Source: Nonomuraea sp. NBC_00507
GTDB taxonomy: Bacteria > Actinomycetota > Actinomycetes > Streptosporangiales > Streptosporangiaceae
Assembly: GCF_036013525.1 (NCBI RefSeq)
Contig: NZ_CP107853.1
Span: forward strand, 8,866,001-8,930,000
Direction: 5' to 3'
Length of the DNA stretch: 64,000 bases
The notes below the pieces were generated by a model. The model was not told the DNA's origin and ran no database searches. It saw only the letters and a list, made by a program, of their open reading frames with translations. Shown one piece after another: positions 35,659 to 44,339 of this stretch (the stretch's first letter is position 1; every line of letters begins with the position of its first letter). A program made the translations under genes and the position numbers.

Positions 35659-36333
35659 ATGAGAGTACTTGTCGTCGAGGACGAGCGGCGCATGGCCGCC
35701 GCGCTCCAGCGGGGGCTCCAAGCTGAGGGGTTCGCGGTGGACCTCGCCCACGACGGCGAGGAGGGGCTGCACGCGGCCAGACAGGGCGACTACGACGTCG
35801 TGGTGCTCGACATCATGCTGCCCCGGCTGTCGGGCTACAACGTGTGCAAGCGGCTGCGCGCCGAAGAGAACTGGGTGCCGATCCTCATGTTGTCCGCCAA
35901 GGACGGCGAGTACGACATGGCCGACGGGCTCGACCTGGGGGCCGACGACTACCTGACCAAGCCGTTCTCGTACGTGGTGCTGGTGGCCAGGCTGCGGGCG
36001 CTGCTGCGGCGCGACTCGGGACGGCGGCCGGCGGTGCTCATGGCCGGCGACCTGACCCTGGACCCGGCACGGCGCAGGGTGGAGCGCGGCGGGACCTCGG
36101 TCGAGCTCACGCCGCGGGAGTTCGCGCTGCTGGAATTCCTGATGCGCAGGCGCGACGAGGTGGTGTCGAAGTCGGAGATCCTGGAGCACGTGTGGGACAC
36201 CTTCGACACCGACCCGAACGTGGTCGAGGTCTACGTCGGCTACCTGCGCCGCAAGATCGACGCCCCGTTCGGCAGGAACGCGCTGCAGACCGTGCGCGGC
36301 GCCGGCTACCGCCTGGCGGGCGACGGTGGCTGA
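35659..36333 (+). CDS. OmpR-family response regulator
   Basis: A 224-residue regulator. The receiver domain has the acidic pair in VEDERR, phospho-acceptor Asp51 in VVVLDIMLP, the Thr/Ser switch in LMLSAKDGEYD and Lys in LTKPFSY. The C-terminal winged helix shows LTPREFALLEFLMRR and VEVYVGYLRRKIDAPFG. AGGAGA precedes the ATG. The histidine kinase gene overlaps its end by 8 bp. It likely binds the phased half-sites upstream and controls the divergent LolA-like/ABC operon. Confidence 0.95.
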   Translation: MRVLVVEDERRMAAALQRGLQAEGFAVDLAHDGEEGLHAARQGDYDVVVLDIMLPRLSGYNVCKRLRAEENWVPILMLSAKDGEYDMADGLDLGADDYLTKPFSYVVLVARLRALLRRDSGRRPAVLMAGDLTLDPARRRVERGGTSVELTPREFALLEFLMRRRDEVVSKSEILEHVWDTFDTDPNVVEVYVGYLRRKIDAPFGRNALQTVRGAGYRLAGDGG

Positions 36334-37705
36334 TCTCATGAGCTCGGGAGCTTCGCTCCCTGCGTCCTCCCCGCTGGGGTGGTGGCGGCGCCAGGGCCTG
36401 CGGTTCAGGCTGACCGTGGCGGCCTCCGCGGTGCTCGCGCTGGCGCTCGCGCTGTCGGCCGCGGTGCTGCTCACCGTGCTGGACCGGGCCCTGATGGACA
36501 CCGTGGACGAGAGCACCAGGCGGCAGGCGGACGCGGTGCGCGTGGCGGCCGACGCCGGCACGCTGACCAGCCCGATCACCACCCACGACGGCACGCTCGT
36601 GCAGGTCATCGACGCCCAGGGCCGGATCACGCACGTCACGTACGGCACCGACAGGCTCGTGCCGCTGCTGGACGCCCCGGCCAGGGCGCGGGCGCTGCGC
36701 GACGTGCAGGCGAAGTTGCTGGACGGACGGCCGTACGCGATCCCGGGGTTCCTGCGGGTGATCGTGCTCAGCGCGGACCGCGGCCAGACGGTGGTGGCGG
36801 CCCGGCCCATCACCGAGATCCAGACCAGCCTCGGAACGGCCGGACGGGTCCTGCTGGTCGGCACGCCCGGGCTGATCGTGCTCCTGGCCGTGGCCAGCTG
36901 GCTGATGATCGGCCGGACTCTGCGCCCGATCGCCGCGCTGCGCAGGGGCGCGGCCGACATCACGCACACCGCCAGGTCGCGCCGGCTGCCGGTGCCGCAG
37001 TCGCGCGACGAGGTGCACTCGCTGGCCACCACGCTCAACGGCATGCTGGCCCGCCTGGAGGAGGCCGAGCAGCGCCAGCGGGCGCTGGTCTCCGACGCCG
37101 CGCACGAGCTGCGCAGCCCCCTCGCCAGCATCCGGCTGCAGCTGGAGGTGGCCCTCGGCCACCCGGACGGCCAGGACTGGCAGGAGACCGCCGAAGGCGT
37201 GCTCGAGGACGCGATGCGGCTGTCCAGGCTGGCCGAGGACCTGCTGGCGCTGGCCAGGCTGGACGAGCGCGGTGGCGTGCCGGCCAGGCGCGAGCCGGTC
37301 GACCTCGACGAGGTGGTGCGCCAGACCGTCGACAGGTACGCCGAGGCCCGGCTGACCGTCTGCGACCCGGTCGTGGTGCGCGGCGACGCGCTCGACCTGA
37401 GCCGCGTGCTGACGAACCTCATGGACAACGCCGTACGCCACACCGCCTCCAAGGTGGAGGTGGCGCTGACCGCCGACGGCGTGCTGACCGTGACCGACGA
37501 CGGTCCCGGCATTCCCGAGCAGGATCGCGAGCGGGTGTTCAACCGCTTCACCAGGCTCGACTCCGGGCGCAGCAGGGACGAGGGCGGCGCCGGGCTGGGA
37601 CTGGCGATCGTACGCGAGACCGTGCGGGCACACGGCGGCACGGTGGCCCTGGAGGACGCCGCGCCTGGGCTCCGCGCCGTGGTGCGGCTTCCCGTGTCCC
37701 GCTGA
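36326..37705 (+). CDS. Sensor histidine kinase
   Basis: A 459-residue membrane kinase. Helix 1 is about residues 30-52, then an extracellular sensor of about 115 residues, helix 2 about 172-192, a HAMP linker, the HisKA domain with His260 in SDAAHELRSPLASIRLQ, and the HATPase domain with the N box (NLMDNAVRH), DDGPGIPEQDRERVF and GAGLGLAIVRE. The GTG start overlaps the response-regulator stop. Codons 5-12 lie inside a 21-base hairpin repeat that also occurs at 20758, so the N-terminal tail (SSGASLPASS) seems to derive from the repeat. An ATG at 36338 is an alternative start. Confidence 0.93.
   Translation: MADLMSSGASLPASSPLGWWRRQGLRFRLTVAASAVLALALALSAAVLLTVLDRALMDTVDESTRRQADAVRVAADAGTLTSPITTHDGTLVQVIDAQGRITHVTYGTDRLVPLLDAPARARALRDVQAKLLDGRPYAIPGFLRVIVLSADRGQTVVAARPITEIQTSLGTAGRVLLVGTPGLIVLLAVASWLMIGRTLRPIAALRRGAADITHTARSRRLPVPQSRDEVHSLATTLNGMLARLEEAEQRQRALVSDAAHELRSPLASIRLQLEVALGHPDGQDWQETAEGVLEDAMRLSRLAEDLLALARLDERGGVPARREPVDLDEVVRQTVDRYAEARLTVCDPVVVRGDALDLSRVLTNLMDNAVRHTASKVEVALTADGVLTVTDDGPGIPEQDRERVFNRFTRLDSGRSRDEGGAGLGLAIVRETVRAHGGTVALEDAAPGLRAVVRLPVSR
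36341..36361 (+). repeat. Dispersed hairpin repeat, copy 2
   Basis: Exact copy of the 21 bases at 20758-20778, with the perfect stem-loop GGGAGC-TTC-GCTCCC. Here it lies within the first codons of the histidine kinase gene, 8 bp after the response-regulator stop, where an RNA hairpin could dampen kinase translation relative to the regulator. Confidence 0.75.
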
Positions 37706-37778
37706 CCCAGCGCGTCAGTGCGGTTCGGGGGGTTGGATGGGGGATCGTAGGGGGATCATGGAGCGTTCCGAAAAGTGG

Positions 37779-38648
37779 TCAGGCGGCTGTCCCCTTTTCG
37801 GCGGTGGCCAGGAAGTCCTGGGCGATGAGCGGCAGGCGGCGACGGGCGTGCACCACGGCGATGACGCGACGCACGGCGGGTTCGAGCGAGCGCACCACGA
37901 GACCTGCGCGACCGGCCTGCTCGGCCATGCCGCGATACCACAGCAGGGACGCCTGGCCGGCGCGGACCGCGTTGAGCCAGCCGTTGCGCTCGTCGGTTTC
38001 GAGCACGACCACCGGGGTGACCGCGTACTTGCCGAACATCGCGTCGAGTTCCCTGCGCCGGGTGCTGCCGCGGGCCGGTAGCGCCAGGCGCATGCCGTGC
38101 AGTTTGCCCATCGGCACCGGATTGGGCAGTTCGAGCCCTGGTGGGGAGATCAGCACGATCTCCTGGCGTTCGAGCGGATGCGTGACGAGGTCGGCGGGCA
38201 CGGGGAGATCGGTGAGCCCGAGATCGGCTCGTTGATCCCGGATCGCGGTGACGACGCCCTCTCTGCCGTCGCACCGCACGATCTGGATGCGGACGCCCGG
38301 ATGCTCGGCCGTGTAGGCGGGCAACAACCGCCCTGCGAGGCCGGGCTCGAGGCTGGGTGTCGAGGCGATGCGGAGCTCGGCCTCGGCGACGCTGCCGTGG
38401 TTGGCCAGGCCCTCGATCTCGTGAACGGCGTCGAGTGCCTCCCTTGCCAGCTTGACCACCCGGCGGCCCTGTGCGGTGACGACGACGCCACGGCCGGAAC
38501 GAGCGAAGAGCGTCATGCCGAGCTCGCGTTCGAGATCGCGGATCGCGCGGGACAGCGCAGGCTGCGCGATGTAGAGCGACCTGGCCGCGTCGGTCATGGT
38601 GCGGTGCTCCGCAGTCGCGACCACATAGCGGAGCTGCTGGAGATTCAT
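37779..38648 (-). CDS. LysR-family transcriptional regulator
   Basis: A 289-residue LysR regulator: N-terminal helix-turn-helix (LQQLRYVVATAEHRTMTDAA, then SLYIAQPALSRAIRDLEREL) and the C-terminal effector-binding domain (LRIASTPSLEPGLAGRLLPA, RADLGLTDLPVPADLVTHPL). It lies opposite the metallopeptidase gene with a 200-bp divergent region that shows no clear T-n11-A box. Target and effector are unknown. Confidence 0.93.
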   Translation of the reverse strand: MNLQQLRYVVATAEHRTMTDAARSLYIAQPALSRAIRDLERELGMTLFARSGRGVVVTAQGRRVVKLAREALDAVHEIEGLANHGSVAEAELRIASTPSLEPGLAGRLLPAYTAEHPGVRIQIVRCDGREGVVTAIRDQRADLGLTDLPVPADLVTHPLERQEIVLISPPGLELPNPVPMGKLHGMRLALPARGSTRRRELDAMFGKYAVTPVVVLETDERNGWLNAVRAGQASLLWYRGMAEQAGRAGLVVRSLEPAVRRVIAVVHARRRLPLIAQDFLATAEKGTAA

Positions 38649-38849
38649 GCCAAAGAAGCTAGGACACCGCCCGCTCCGCGGATGGGGAGATAACCGAGAT
38701 CACCTCGAATGATTTCGGACTGTAACCGAGCACTGCTACATCCGTGACGGGTGATACATCAGTATGCTTTTGCCCCAAATTTGCCAAGGGTCCGTCAAGT
38801 CGCGGCGCAGAGCAGGCATTACCGACAACCGGGTGAACGGGGAGACACG

Positions 38850-40184
38850 GTGACAGGGAACGGGCAATATCCACCCCCGCCACAAGGGCCAGGCCAGCCA
38901 CAACGGCCACCCTCGTTGCCATGGCCGCCGCCGGGTTACCGTCAGCCGCAGCCTCAGGGCGGCACCCCGTACGGACCGCCCCAGGGACACCCGCCGCAGG
39001 GGCCGTCCTACCCCCCGCAGGGCGCGCCTCAGCACGATGGGCTGACGCGTCCGTACACGCAGCAGGTGCCGCCACCACCGCCGTCGTACGGGCCCCAGTA
39101 CCGGCAGCCCTTTCCTCCCCCGCCACCGCCGCCTCCGCCGCCGCCGCCGATGCCGATGCCGATGCCGATGCCGCCGCGACAGTGGCATCAGCCGCCGCGC
39201 AGGAAGTCCGGCATGGGCGTCGTCGGAGTGCTCGGCATCGTGTTCGGGTCGATGGCGGCGTTGTTCGTGCTGATCGTCATCGGGGCGGCTATGCTCAAGA
39301 CCTCGTCGCGGTCGGAGACGACAAATCCCATCGCGATCCCGTCCTACGAGCCGCCCTCGCGCGATAACGACGACTCCGAGCCCTTCCCCACGCGCACCCG
39401 CGAGAGCGAGGACCCCGACACGCAGGCCACCCCGCCGCCCAAGGTCACGCTCAACACGAGCCTGAAGAACAACACCGTCTACCGGGCGGGCGCGCTGCCC
39501 CGGCTCAACTGCCCGGCCGGCAACGCCAGCATCTTCAACCACAGCCAGCTCAAGGCGCTGATTCTCAAGACCGGCAAGTGCATGGACCGGGCGTGGGGAC
39601 CGATCCTGCAGAAGCAGGGCATCGCGTTCCGCCCGCCGGGTTACGCCATCGCCTCCAGGCGCGGCAGGGGCGCGTGCGGCGACTATCCGCACACGGGCAA
39701 CATCGTGCCGTACTACTGCCCGCGCAACAGCACGATCTACGCCTCCACCATGGCCATGGCCAGGGGCAACGGCAACTCCCGCGGCTACGGCGAGATCATC
39801 TCCTGGCATGGCGGGATCGTCAGCATGATGGCCCACGAGTACGGCCACCACGTCCAGAACATCACGGGCCTGCTGAACTCGTGGTGGGACAGCACGCTGG
39901 ACTCCTCCAGCCAGAGCGGCAAGCTGGCGCTGAGCCGGCGGCTGGAGCTGCAGGCCACCTGCTTCGGCGGCATGTGGATGCGGTCGGTGGCGGCGTCGTA
40001 CCCGGTGAGCATGGCCGACCGCAGGCAGCTGTTCTGGTTCTACGGCCAGGTGGGCGACCATCCGGGTTATCCGCGCGACCACGGCTCGCCGCTGAACAAC
40101 AACCGCTGGTTCCGGCAGGGGTGGGAGAAGAGCAAGGCATACCAGTGCAATACGTGGCTGGCGCCCTCCTCAACGACCTCCTGA
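38850..40184 (+). CDS. Neutral zinc metallopeptidase with Pro-rich cytosolic N-terminus
   Basis: A 444-residue membrane-anchored protease of the YpfJ/Zn_peptidase family. Residues 1-120 are Pro/Gln/Gly-rich, ending in a run of about 12 Pro and four Pro-Met pairs. One helix follows (about 130-158, VVGVLGIVFGSMAALFVLIV). The extracellular part holds the catalytic domain with HEYGHHVQ (HExxH) and the downstream LELQATCFGGMWM, where Glu is the third zinc ligand. Several Cys suggest disulfides. The GTG at 38850 has GGGGAG six bases before it, whereas an upstream in-frame ATG lacks a ribosome site. Stands alone. Confidence 0.9.
   Translation: MTGNGQYPPPPQGPGQPQRPPSLPWPPPGYRQPQPQGGTPYGPPQGHPPQGPSYPPQGAPQHDGLTRPYTQQVPPPPPSYGPQYRQPFPPPPPPPPPPPPMPMPMPMPPRQWHQPPRRKSGMGVVGVLGIVFGSMAALFVLIVIGAAMLKTSSRSETTNPIAIPSYEPPSRDNDDSEPFPTRTRESEDPDTQATPPPKVTLNTSLKNNTVYRAGALPRLNCPAGNASIFNHSQLKALILKTGKCMDRAWGPILQKQGIAFRPPGYAIASRRGRGACGDYPHTGNIVPYYCPRNSTIYASTMAMARGNGNSRGYGEIISWHGGIVSMMAHEYGHHVQNITGLLNSWWDSTLDSSSQSGKLALSRRLELQATCFGGMWMRSVAASYPVSMADRRQLFWFYGQVGDHPGYPRDHGSPLNNNRWFRQGWEKSKAYQCNTWLAPSSTTS
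39147..39170 (+). repeat. Hexanucleotide microsatellite (CCGATG)x4
   Basis: Four perfect tandem CCGATG units following a (CCG/CCA/CCT) run, inside the metallopeptidase gene. It encodes four Pro-Met pairs after a polyproline tract. Because units are 6 bp, gain or loss keeps the frame and would only change linker length. Confidence 0.85.
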
Positions 40185-40318
40185 CGGCAACGTGGTGTTC
40201 ATCTCAGGTTGGGCACATGTCTCTGATGTCCAGATATGGGGACTAGAATCCTGGCAATCTTGTGCTCAATGGGGGGCAAGCGAACCGTTTTGCCTGGTAG
40301 GCGTGTGAAGGAGCCGGT

Positions 40319-41872
40319 GTGAGGAAGCGCGATGGGGTCGACGCCGTGCCAGGAGGCAGGAAAGAGCGCCCCCCGCGCCGTCCGCGTCCGGCGCTCGGCG
40401 CCCGCGCCCCGCGCTTCGCCAAACCGCTGACGACCGCCTCCGTGGTCGGCTGGACCGCTCTGTCCGCCCTCGTGCCCGGCGCCGCACATCTGCGCGCCGG
40501 GCATCGTCGTACCGGGCTGGTTCTCGTCAGCCTGTACGCGCTGGTGCTGCTCGGGGTGCTGGGCTTCGCCCTGACCCGGAAGGACCTCCTGACGAGCCTC
40601 ACCACCTTCACCGACGACGGCATGATGGTCACGGTGATCGTCGTCGCCTCGGTGCTCGCGCTCGCCTGGTTCGCGCTCATGGTCGTCTCGTACGTGGTGC
40701 TCGGCCCGAACCGGCTCAACCAGCAGGGCCAGATGGTGACCGGCATCGTGGTGGGCGTGCTGTGCGTGGCCGTCATGTCGCCGTTCGCGCTGGCGGCCAG
40801 CTATGTGCAGACCGCCCAGAGCGCGATCAACGACATCTTCCCCTCCTCGCCCGACTCCGACACGCCGCCCGTCGCCCAGAACCCCGAGGACCCGTGGGGC
40901 GGCCGGACCCGGGTGAACTTCCTGCTCGTCGGCGGCGACGCGGCGGGCAACCGCACCGGCGTGCGGACCGACAGCATGAACGTCGCCAGCGTGGACATCA
41001 AGACCGGCAATACGGTCCTGTTCAGCCTGCCGCGCAACCTCCAGCACGTGCGCTTCCCGCCCTCCTCGCCGCTGCACAAGCAGTTCCCCAACGGCTTCAT
41101 GGCCGAACTGCCGAACGGCGGCCTGCTCAACGAGGTCTGGCAGTACGCCAACGACCACCCGGAGATCATGGGCGGCAAGAACAAGGGCTCGCGGGCGCTG
41201 ATGGACGCCATCGGCCACACGCTGGGCCTGAAGATCGACTACTACGCCCTGATCAACATGTACGGCTTCGCGGCGCTGGTCGACGCCATCGGCGGCCTGA
41301 AGATCCGCGTCGAGCAGGACGTCAAGTGGGGCGGCCTGTACGGCACGGCGGGCACGATCAAGGCCGGTACCCGGAAGCTGTCCGGCGAGCAGGCCCTCTG
41401 GTACGGCCGCTCCCGCGTGAACAGCGACGACTTCTCCCGCATGGGCCGCCAGCGCTGCGTCATCGGCGCCTTCGCCCAGCAGGCCACGCCGACCGTCATC
41501 CTGACGAACTTCAACAAGATCGCCGGCGCCGCGAAGCGCATGGCGTCCACGAACATCCCGCGGCCGCTCGTGCAGCCGCTGGTGGAGGTGGCCGTCAAGG
41601 TCAAGGACGCCAAGATCACCAGCCTGCAGTTCGTGCCGCCGGACTTCTGGCCGGGCAGCGCGGACTGGGTGAAGATCCGCCAGGCCGCGAAGAAGGCGAT
41701 CAACGACTCCATGCGGCCGCGCAAGCAGGCTCAGACGGCCGGCGTCAGCGCCTCGCCCGGCGTCACGGGGGCCACGCCGACGAAGACCAGCGCGGCCTCG
41801 CCCACGCAGACCCCGACCCGCAACAGCCAGAAGAGCGGCGCCAAGTCCCTCGACGAGCTCTGCGGCCTCTGA
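40319..41872 (+). CDS. LytR-CpsA-Psr (LCP) family protein
   Basis: A 517-residue membrane protein. Residues 1-40 are basic and cytosolic, then about four helices (VVGWTALSALVPGAAHL, LVLVSLYALVLLGVLGFAL, VTVIVVASVLALAWFALMVV, VTGIVVGVLCVAVMSPFAL) instead of the usual single one. The LCP catalytic domain (about 195-430) has RVNFLLVGGDAAGNRTGVRT, DSMNVASVDIKTGN, FSLPRNLQ and WYGRSRVNSDDFSRMGRQR. LCP enzymes transfer undecaprenyl-linked glycopolymers to peptidoglycan at the outer face. The C-terminal tail is Ser/Thr/Pro-rich and ends CGL. GTG start. It lies alone between the metallopeptidase and the spermidine-synthase-like gene. Confidence 0.92.
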   Translation: MRKRDGVDAVPGGRKERPPRRPRPALGARAPRFAKPLTTASVVGWTALSALVPGAAHLRAGHRRTGLVLVSLYALVLLGVLGFALTRKDLLTSLTTFTDDGMMVTVIVVASVLALAWFALMVVSYVVLGPNRLNQQGQMVTGIVVGVLCVAVMSPFALAASYVQTAQSAINDIFPSSPDSDTPPVAQNPEDPWGGRTRVNFLLVGGDAAGNRTGVRTDSMNVASVDIKTGNTVLFSLPRNLQHVRFPPSSPLHKQFPNGFMAELPNGGLLNEVWQYANDHPEIMGGKNKGSRALMDAIGHTLGLKIDYYALINMYGFAALVDAIGGLKIRVEQDVKWGGLYGTAGTIKAGTRKLSGEQALWYGRSRVNSDDFSRMGRQRCVIGAFAQQATPTVILTNFNKIAGAAKRMASTNIPRPLVQPLVEVAVKVKDAKITSLQFVPPDFWPGSADWVKIRQAAKKAINDSMRPRKQAQTAGVSASPGVTGATPTKTSAASPTQTPTRNSQKSGAKSLDELCGL

Positions 41873-42016
41873 CCGTCACACGGTCGTGGGAAGCCGTTGT
41901 GAGCCCCTGACCCCGTCCGGCCCACCGCCGTGGGACGATTCCAGACACCAGGACTGGCGACGCGGGGCGGGCTGGAGTGACCAGACCCAGCCACCACGCA
42001 CAAGGAGGTGGCCTTG

Positions 42017-42085
42017 GTGGCTGTCCAGCGAGCCGACGGCTACACGTATACGATCACGAAGGAAGTACACCGGTGCGCACCCTGA
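42017..42085 (+). CDS. Possible 22-residue leader ORF
   Basis: A GTG with GGAGG eight bases upstream (42004-42008) opens a 22-codon frame, AVQRADGYTYTITKEVHRCA plus Pro and stop. It lies in the 298-bp leader of the spermidine-synthase-like gene and overlaps the next small ORF by 13 bp. The ribosome site is good, but the codon use is not strongly actinobacterial, so this is only a candidate. Confidence 0.25.
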   Translation: MAVQRADGYTYTITKEVHRCAP

Positions 42086-42174
42086 CGGCGAACCGCCTTT
42101 CCCTGCCCCGCTACGCGGGAGTCCGTTTCCTTCCCGGCCTGACGGCCGGAGTATCCACGGAGAAGGTCCGATGA
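42073..42174 (+). CDS. Small ORF (33 aa) translationally coupled to the spermidine-synthase-like gene
   Basis: GTG start with AAGGA about nine bases upstream. It encodes 33 residues (RTLTANRLSLPRYAGVRFLP, then GLTAGVSTEKVR). Its TGA stop overlaps the ATG of the next gene (ATGA), so translation of the two would be coupled, and the main gene's ribosome site GGAGAAGG lies within it. It is basic and has no helix or signal. It could be a regulatory leader peptide or a small protein partner. Confidence 0.4.
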   Translation: MRTLTANRLSLPRYAGVRFLPGLTAGVSTEKVR

Positions 42175-44207
42175 CACTCCAGGCGCAGAGGCCGGTCAAT
42201 GGCGAAGAGAATGCTCACTGGCTGGCAGTCCGGCCGAGGCTGATCCTCGCCAGCGCCTTCATGCTCTTCCTCGAGCTGGCGCTGATCCGGTGGACCGGGT
42301 CCAACATCGTCCACCTGAGCTACTTCACCAACTTCGTGCTGCTCGGCTCGTTCCTCGGCATCGGGCTCGGGTTCCTGCGCGTGGGGCGTTCGCAGCGGCA
42401 GCCGTACTATTCGCCGATCGTGCTCGCCGTCCTGGCCGTCGTGGTGCTGACCTTCCCGGTGACCGTGGATCGCAACACCGAGGGCGTCCTTTACTGGACG
42501 AGCCTGTCCACCAGCGGGCCGCCCGCGTGGCTGATCCTGCCGGTCATCTTCTGCGCCGCCGCGCTGATCCTCATGGGGCCGGCCGAGCTCGTCGGCCGCT
42601 GCTTTCCCGAGCTGCCGCGGCTGGAGGCCTACCGCTACGACCTGATCGGCAGTCTGACCGGCATCGCGGCGTTCACGGCGCTGTCGTTCCTGAGCGCGCC
42701 GCCGGTGTTCTGGGGGCTGATCGCCGCCATCTGCTACGGCGTGCTGCTGGTTCCGAGGCCGCGCGCGCTCTATGTGGGCCTGGTGACCGTGCCGTCGCTG
42801 GTCGTGGTGGGCCTGCTGCTCGCCGAGACGCTGACGGCAGGGGCGATCTGGTCGCCCTACTACAAGGTCACGTCCCGGCAGTTCGAGCAGCTCGGCGTCG
42901 GCGTCACCGACATCGCCGTCAACGGCATCCCGCACCAGCAGGCCGTGCCCGCCGCCGCCCGCCTGCAGTGGGAGCGCCAGTACGGGCTGCCGTACGAGCG
43001 CACCGCCAAACCCCCGAAGAACGTGCTCATCGTCGGCGCGGGCAGCGGCACCGACGTGGCGATCGCCCTGTCCAAGGGCGCCAGCCACGTCGACGCCGTG
43101 GAGATCGACCCGAAGCTGCGTGAACTGGGCGGCTCGGTCCATCCCGATCGCCCCTACGACGACCCCCGCGTCACCACCCATGTCACCGACGGACGCGCCT
43201 TCCTGGAGCGCACCGACGCCACGTACGACCTGATCCTGTTCGCCCTGCCCGACTCGCTCACCCTCGTCTCCGGGGCCAGCTCGCTGCGGCTGGAGAGCTA
43301 TCTGTTCACCGAGGAGGCCATGCGGGCCGCCCGTGAGCACCTCAGCCCGGGCGGCACGTTCTCGATGTACAACTACTACCGCGAGAGCTGGCTCGTCGAC
43401 CGCCTGGCCTTGACCATGCAGCAGGCCTTCGGGCACAAGCCCTGCGTCGACGTCGTCAGCACCGCGGGCCAGCAGGCCGTGATCACCGCGGGCCTGACCG
43501 CGGCCGATCAGCGCTGCGCCGCCGCGTGGCCAGGCGCCGCCCCGGGCACCCCGCAGCCCGCCGACGACGACCGGCCCTTCCTCTACCTCCACGACGCCAC
43601 GATCCCGCCGATCTACATCATCACGCTCACCCTGATCCTCATCGTCAGCCTGCTGGCCGTCCGCGTCGTCGCGGGACCCTACCAGCGGATGCGCCCCTAC
43701 GCCGACCTGTTCCTGCTGGGCGTGGCGTTCATGCTGCTGGAGACCAAGAGCGTGACCGGGTTCGCGCTGCTGTTCGGCACCACGTGGGTGGTCAACGCCA
43801 TCGTGTTCGCCGGCGTGCTGGTCGCCGTGCTCGCCGCCGTCGAGGTGACCCGCCGCTTCCGCACTCCGCCGCTGCCGGTCATGTACGGGATCCTGCTCGC
43901 GGGCCTCCTGCTGGCCTGGCTGGTCCCGAACGCGTGGCTGCTGTCCCTGCCGCTGCCCCTGCGCGCGGTGGCGGCCGTGACAGTGGCGTTCCTGCCGATC
44001 TTCGCCGCGAACGTCGTCTTCGCCAAACGCTTCGCCGACACGACCGACGCGACCACCTCCTTCGGGGCGAACCTGCTGGGGGCGATGGTGGGCGGCTGCC
44101 TGGAGTACGCGGCGCTGGTGATCGGCTACAAAGGCCTGCTCATCGTCGCCGCCCTTCTCTACATCGGCGCGCTGGCCCTGCTGCCCCGCAAACGTGCGCT
44201 GGTGTGA
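42171..44207 (+). CDS. Membrane spermidine-synthase-like protein
   Basis: A 678-residue fusion of membrane helices and a polyamine-synthase-like methyltransferase fold. About seven helices (residues 25-235) come first, then the soluble synthase domain (about 240-460) with NVLIVGAGSGTDVAIALSKG, HVDAVEIDPKLRELG, DPRVTTHVTDGRAFLE and YDLILFALPDSLTL, then about seven more helices. The conserved acidic residue of true spermidine synthases (the D in the GGGDG-type loop) is replaced by GAGSGTD, so polyamine synthesis is doubtful. This family is common in actinomycetes and uncharacterised. GGAGAAGG precedes the ATG, which overlaps the stop of the small ORF. Confidence 0.85.
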   Translation: MTLQAQRPVNGEENAHWLAVRPRLILASAFMLFLELALIRWTGSNIVHLSYFTNFVLLGSFLGIGLGFLRVGRSQRQPYYSPIVLAVLAVVVLTFPVTVDRNTEGVLYWTSLSTSGPPAWLILPVIFCAAALILMGPAELVGRCFPELPRLEAYRYDLIGSLTGIAAFTALSFLSAPPVFWGLIAAICYGVLLVPRPRALYVGLVTVPSLVVVGLLLAETLTAGAIWSPYYKVTSRQFEQLGVGVTDIAVNGIPHQQAVPAAARLQWERQYGLPYERTAKPPKNVLIVGAGSGTDVAIALSKGASHVDAVEIDPKLRELGGSVHPDRPYDDPRVTTHVTDGRAFLERTDATYDLILFALPDSLTLVSGASSLRLESYLFTEEAMRAAREHLSPGGTFSMYNYYRESWLVDRLALTMQQAFGHKPCVDVVSTAGQQAVITAGLTAADQRCAAAWPGAAPGTPQPADDDRPFLYLHDATIPPIYIITLTLILIVSLLAVRVVAGPYQRMRPYADLFLLGVAFMLLETKSVTGFALLFGTTWVVNAIVFAGVLVAVLAAVEVTRRFRTPPLPVMYGILLAGLLLAWLVPNAWLLSLPLPLRAVAAVTVAFLPIFAANVVFAKRFADTTDATTSFGANLLGAMVGGCLEYAALVIGYKGLLIVAALLYIGALALLPRKRALV

Positions 44208-44339
44208 AAAACGTCGCCCACTTCGCGCCGTTTGGGGGTGTTCTCGCAGGTCACATCCCTGAAACCCGCTGGACGCGCACCCCCGGATGAAGGAATGTTG
44301 GGAGGTTCCTTCCCTCCAGAAGATCTTCGGTGGTGACAC

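Noticed and set aside
41873..42016. Riboswitch in the leader of the spermidine-synthase-like gene
   Set aside because: Some short stems such as GGCTGG/CCAGCC can be drawn, but no conserved riboswitch core could be recognised, and the small ORFs explain the leader better.
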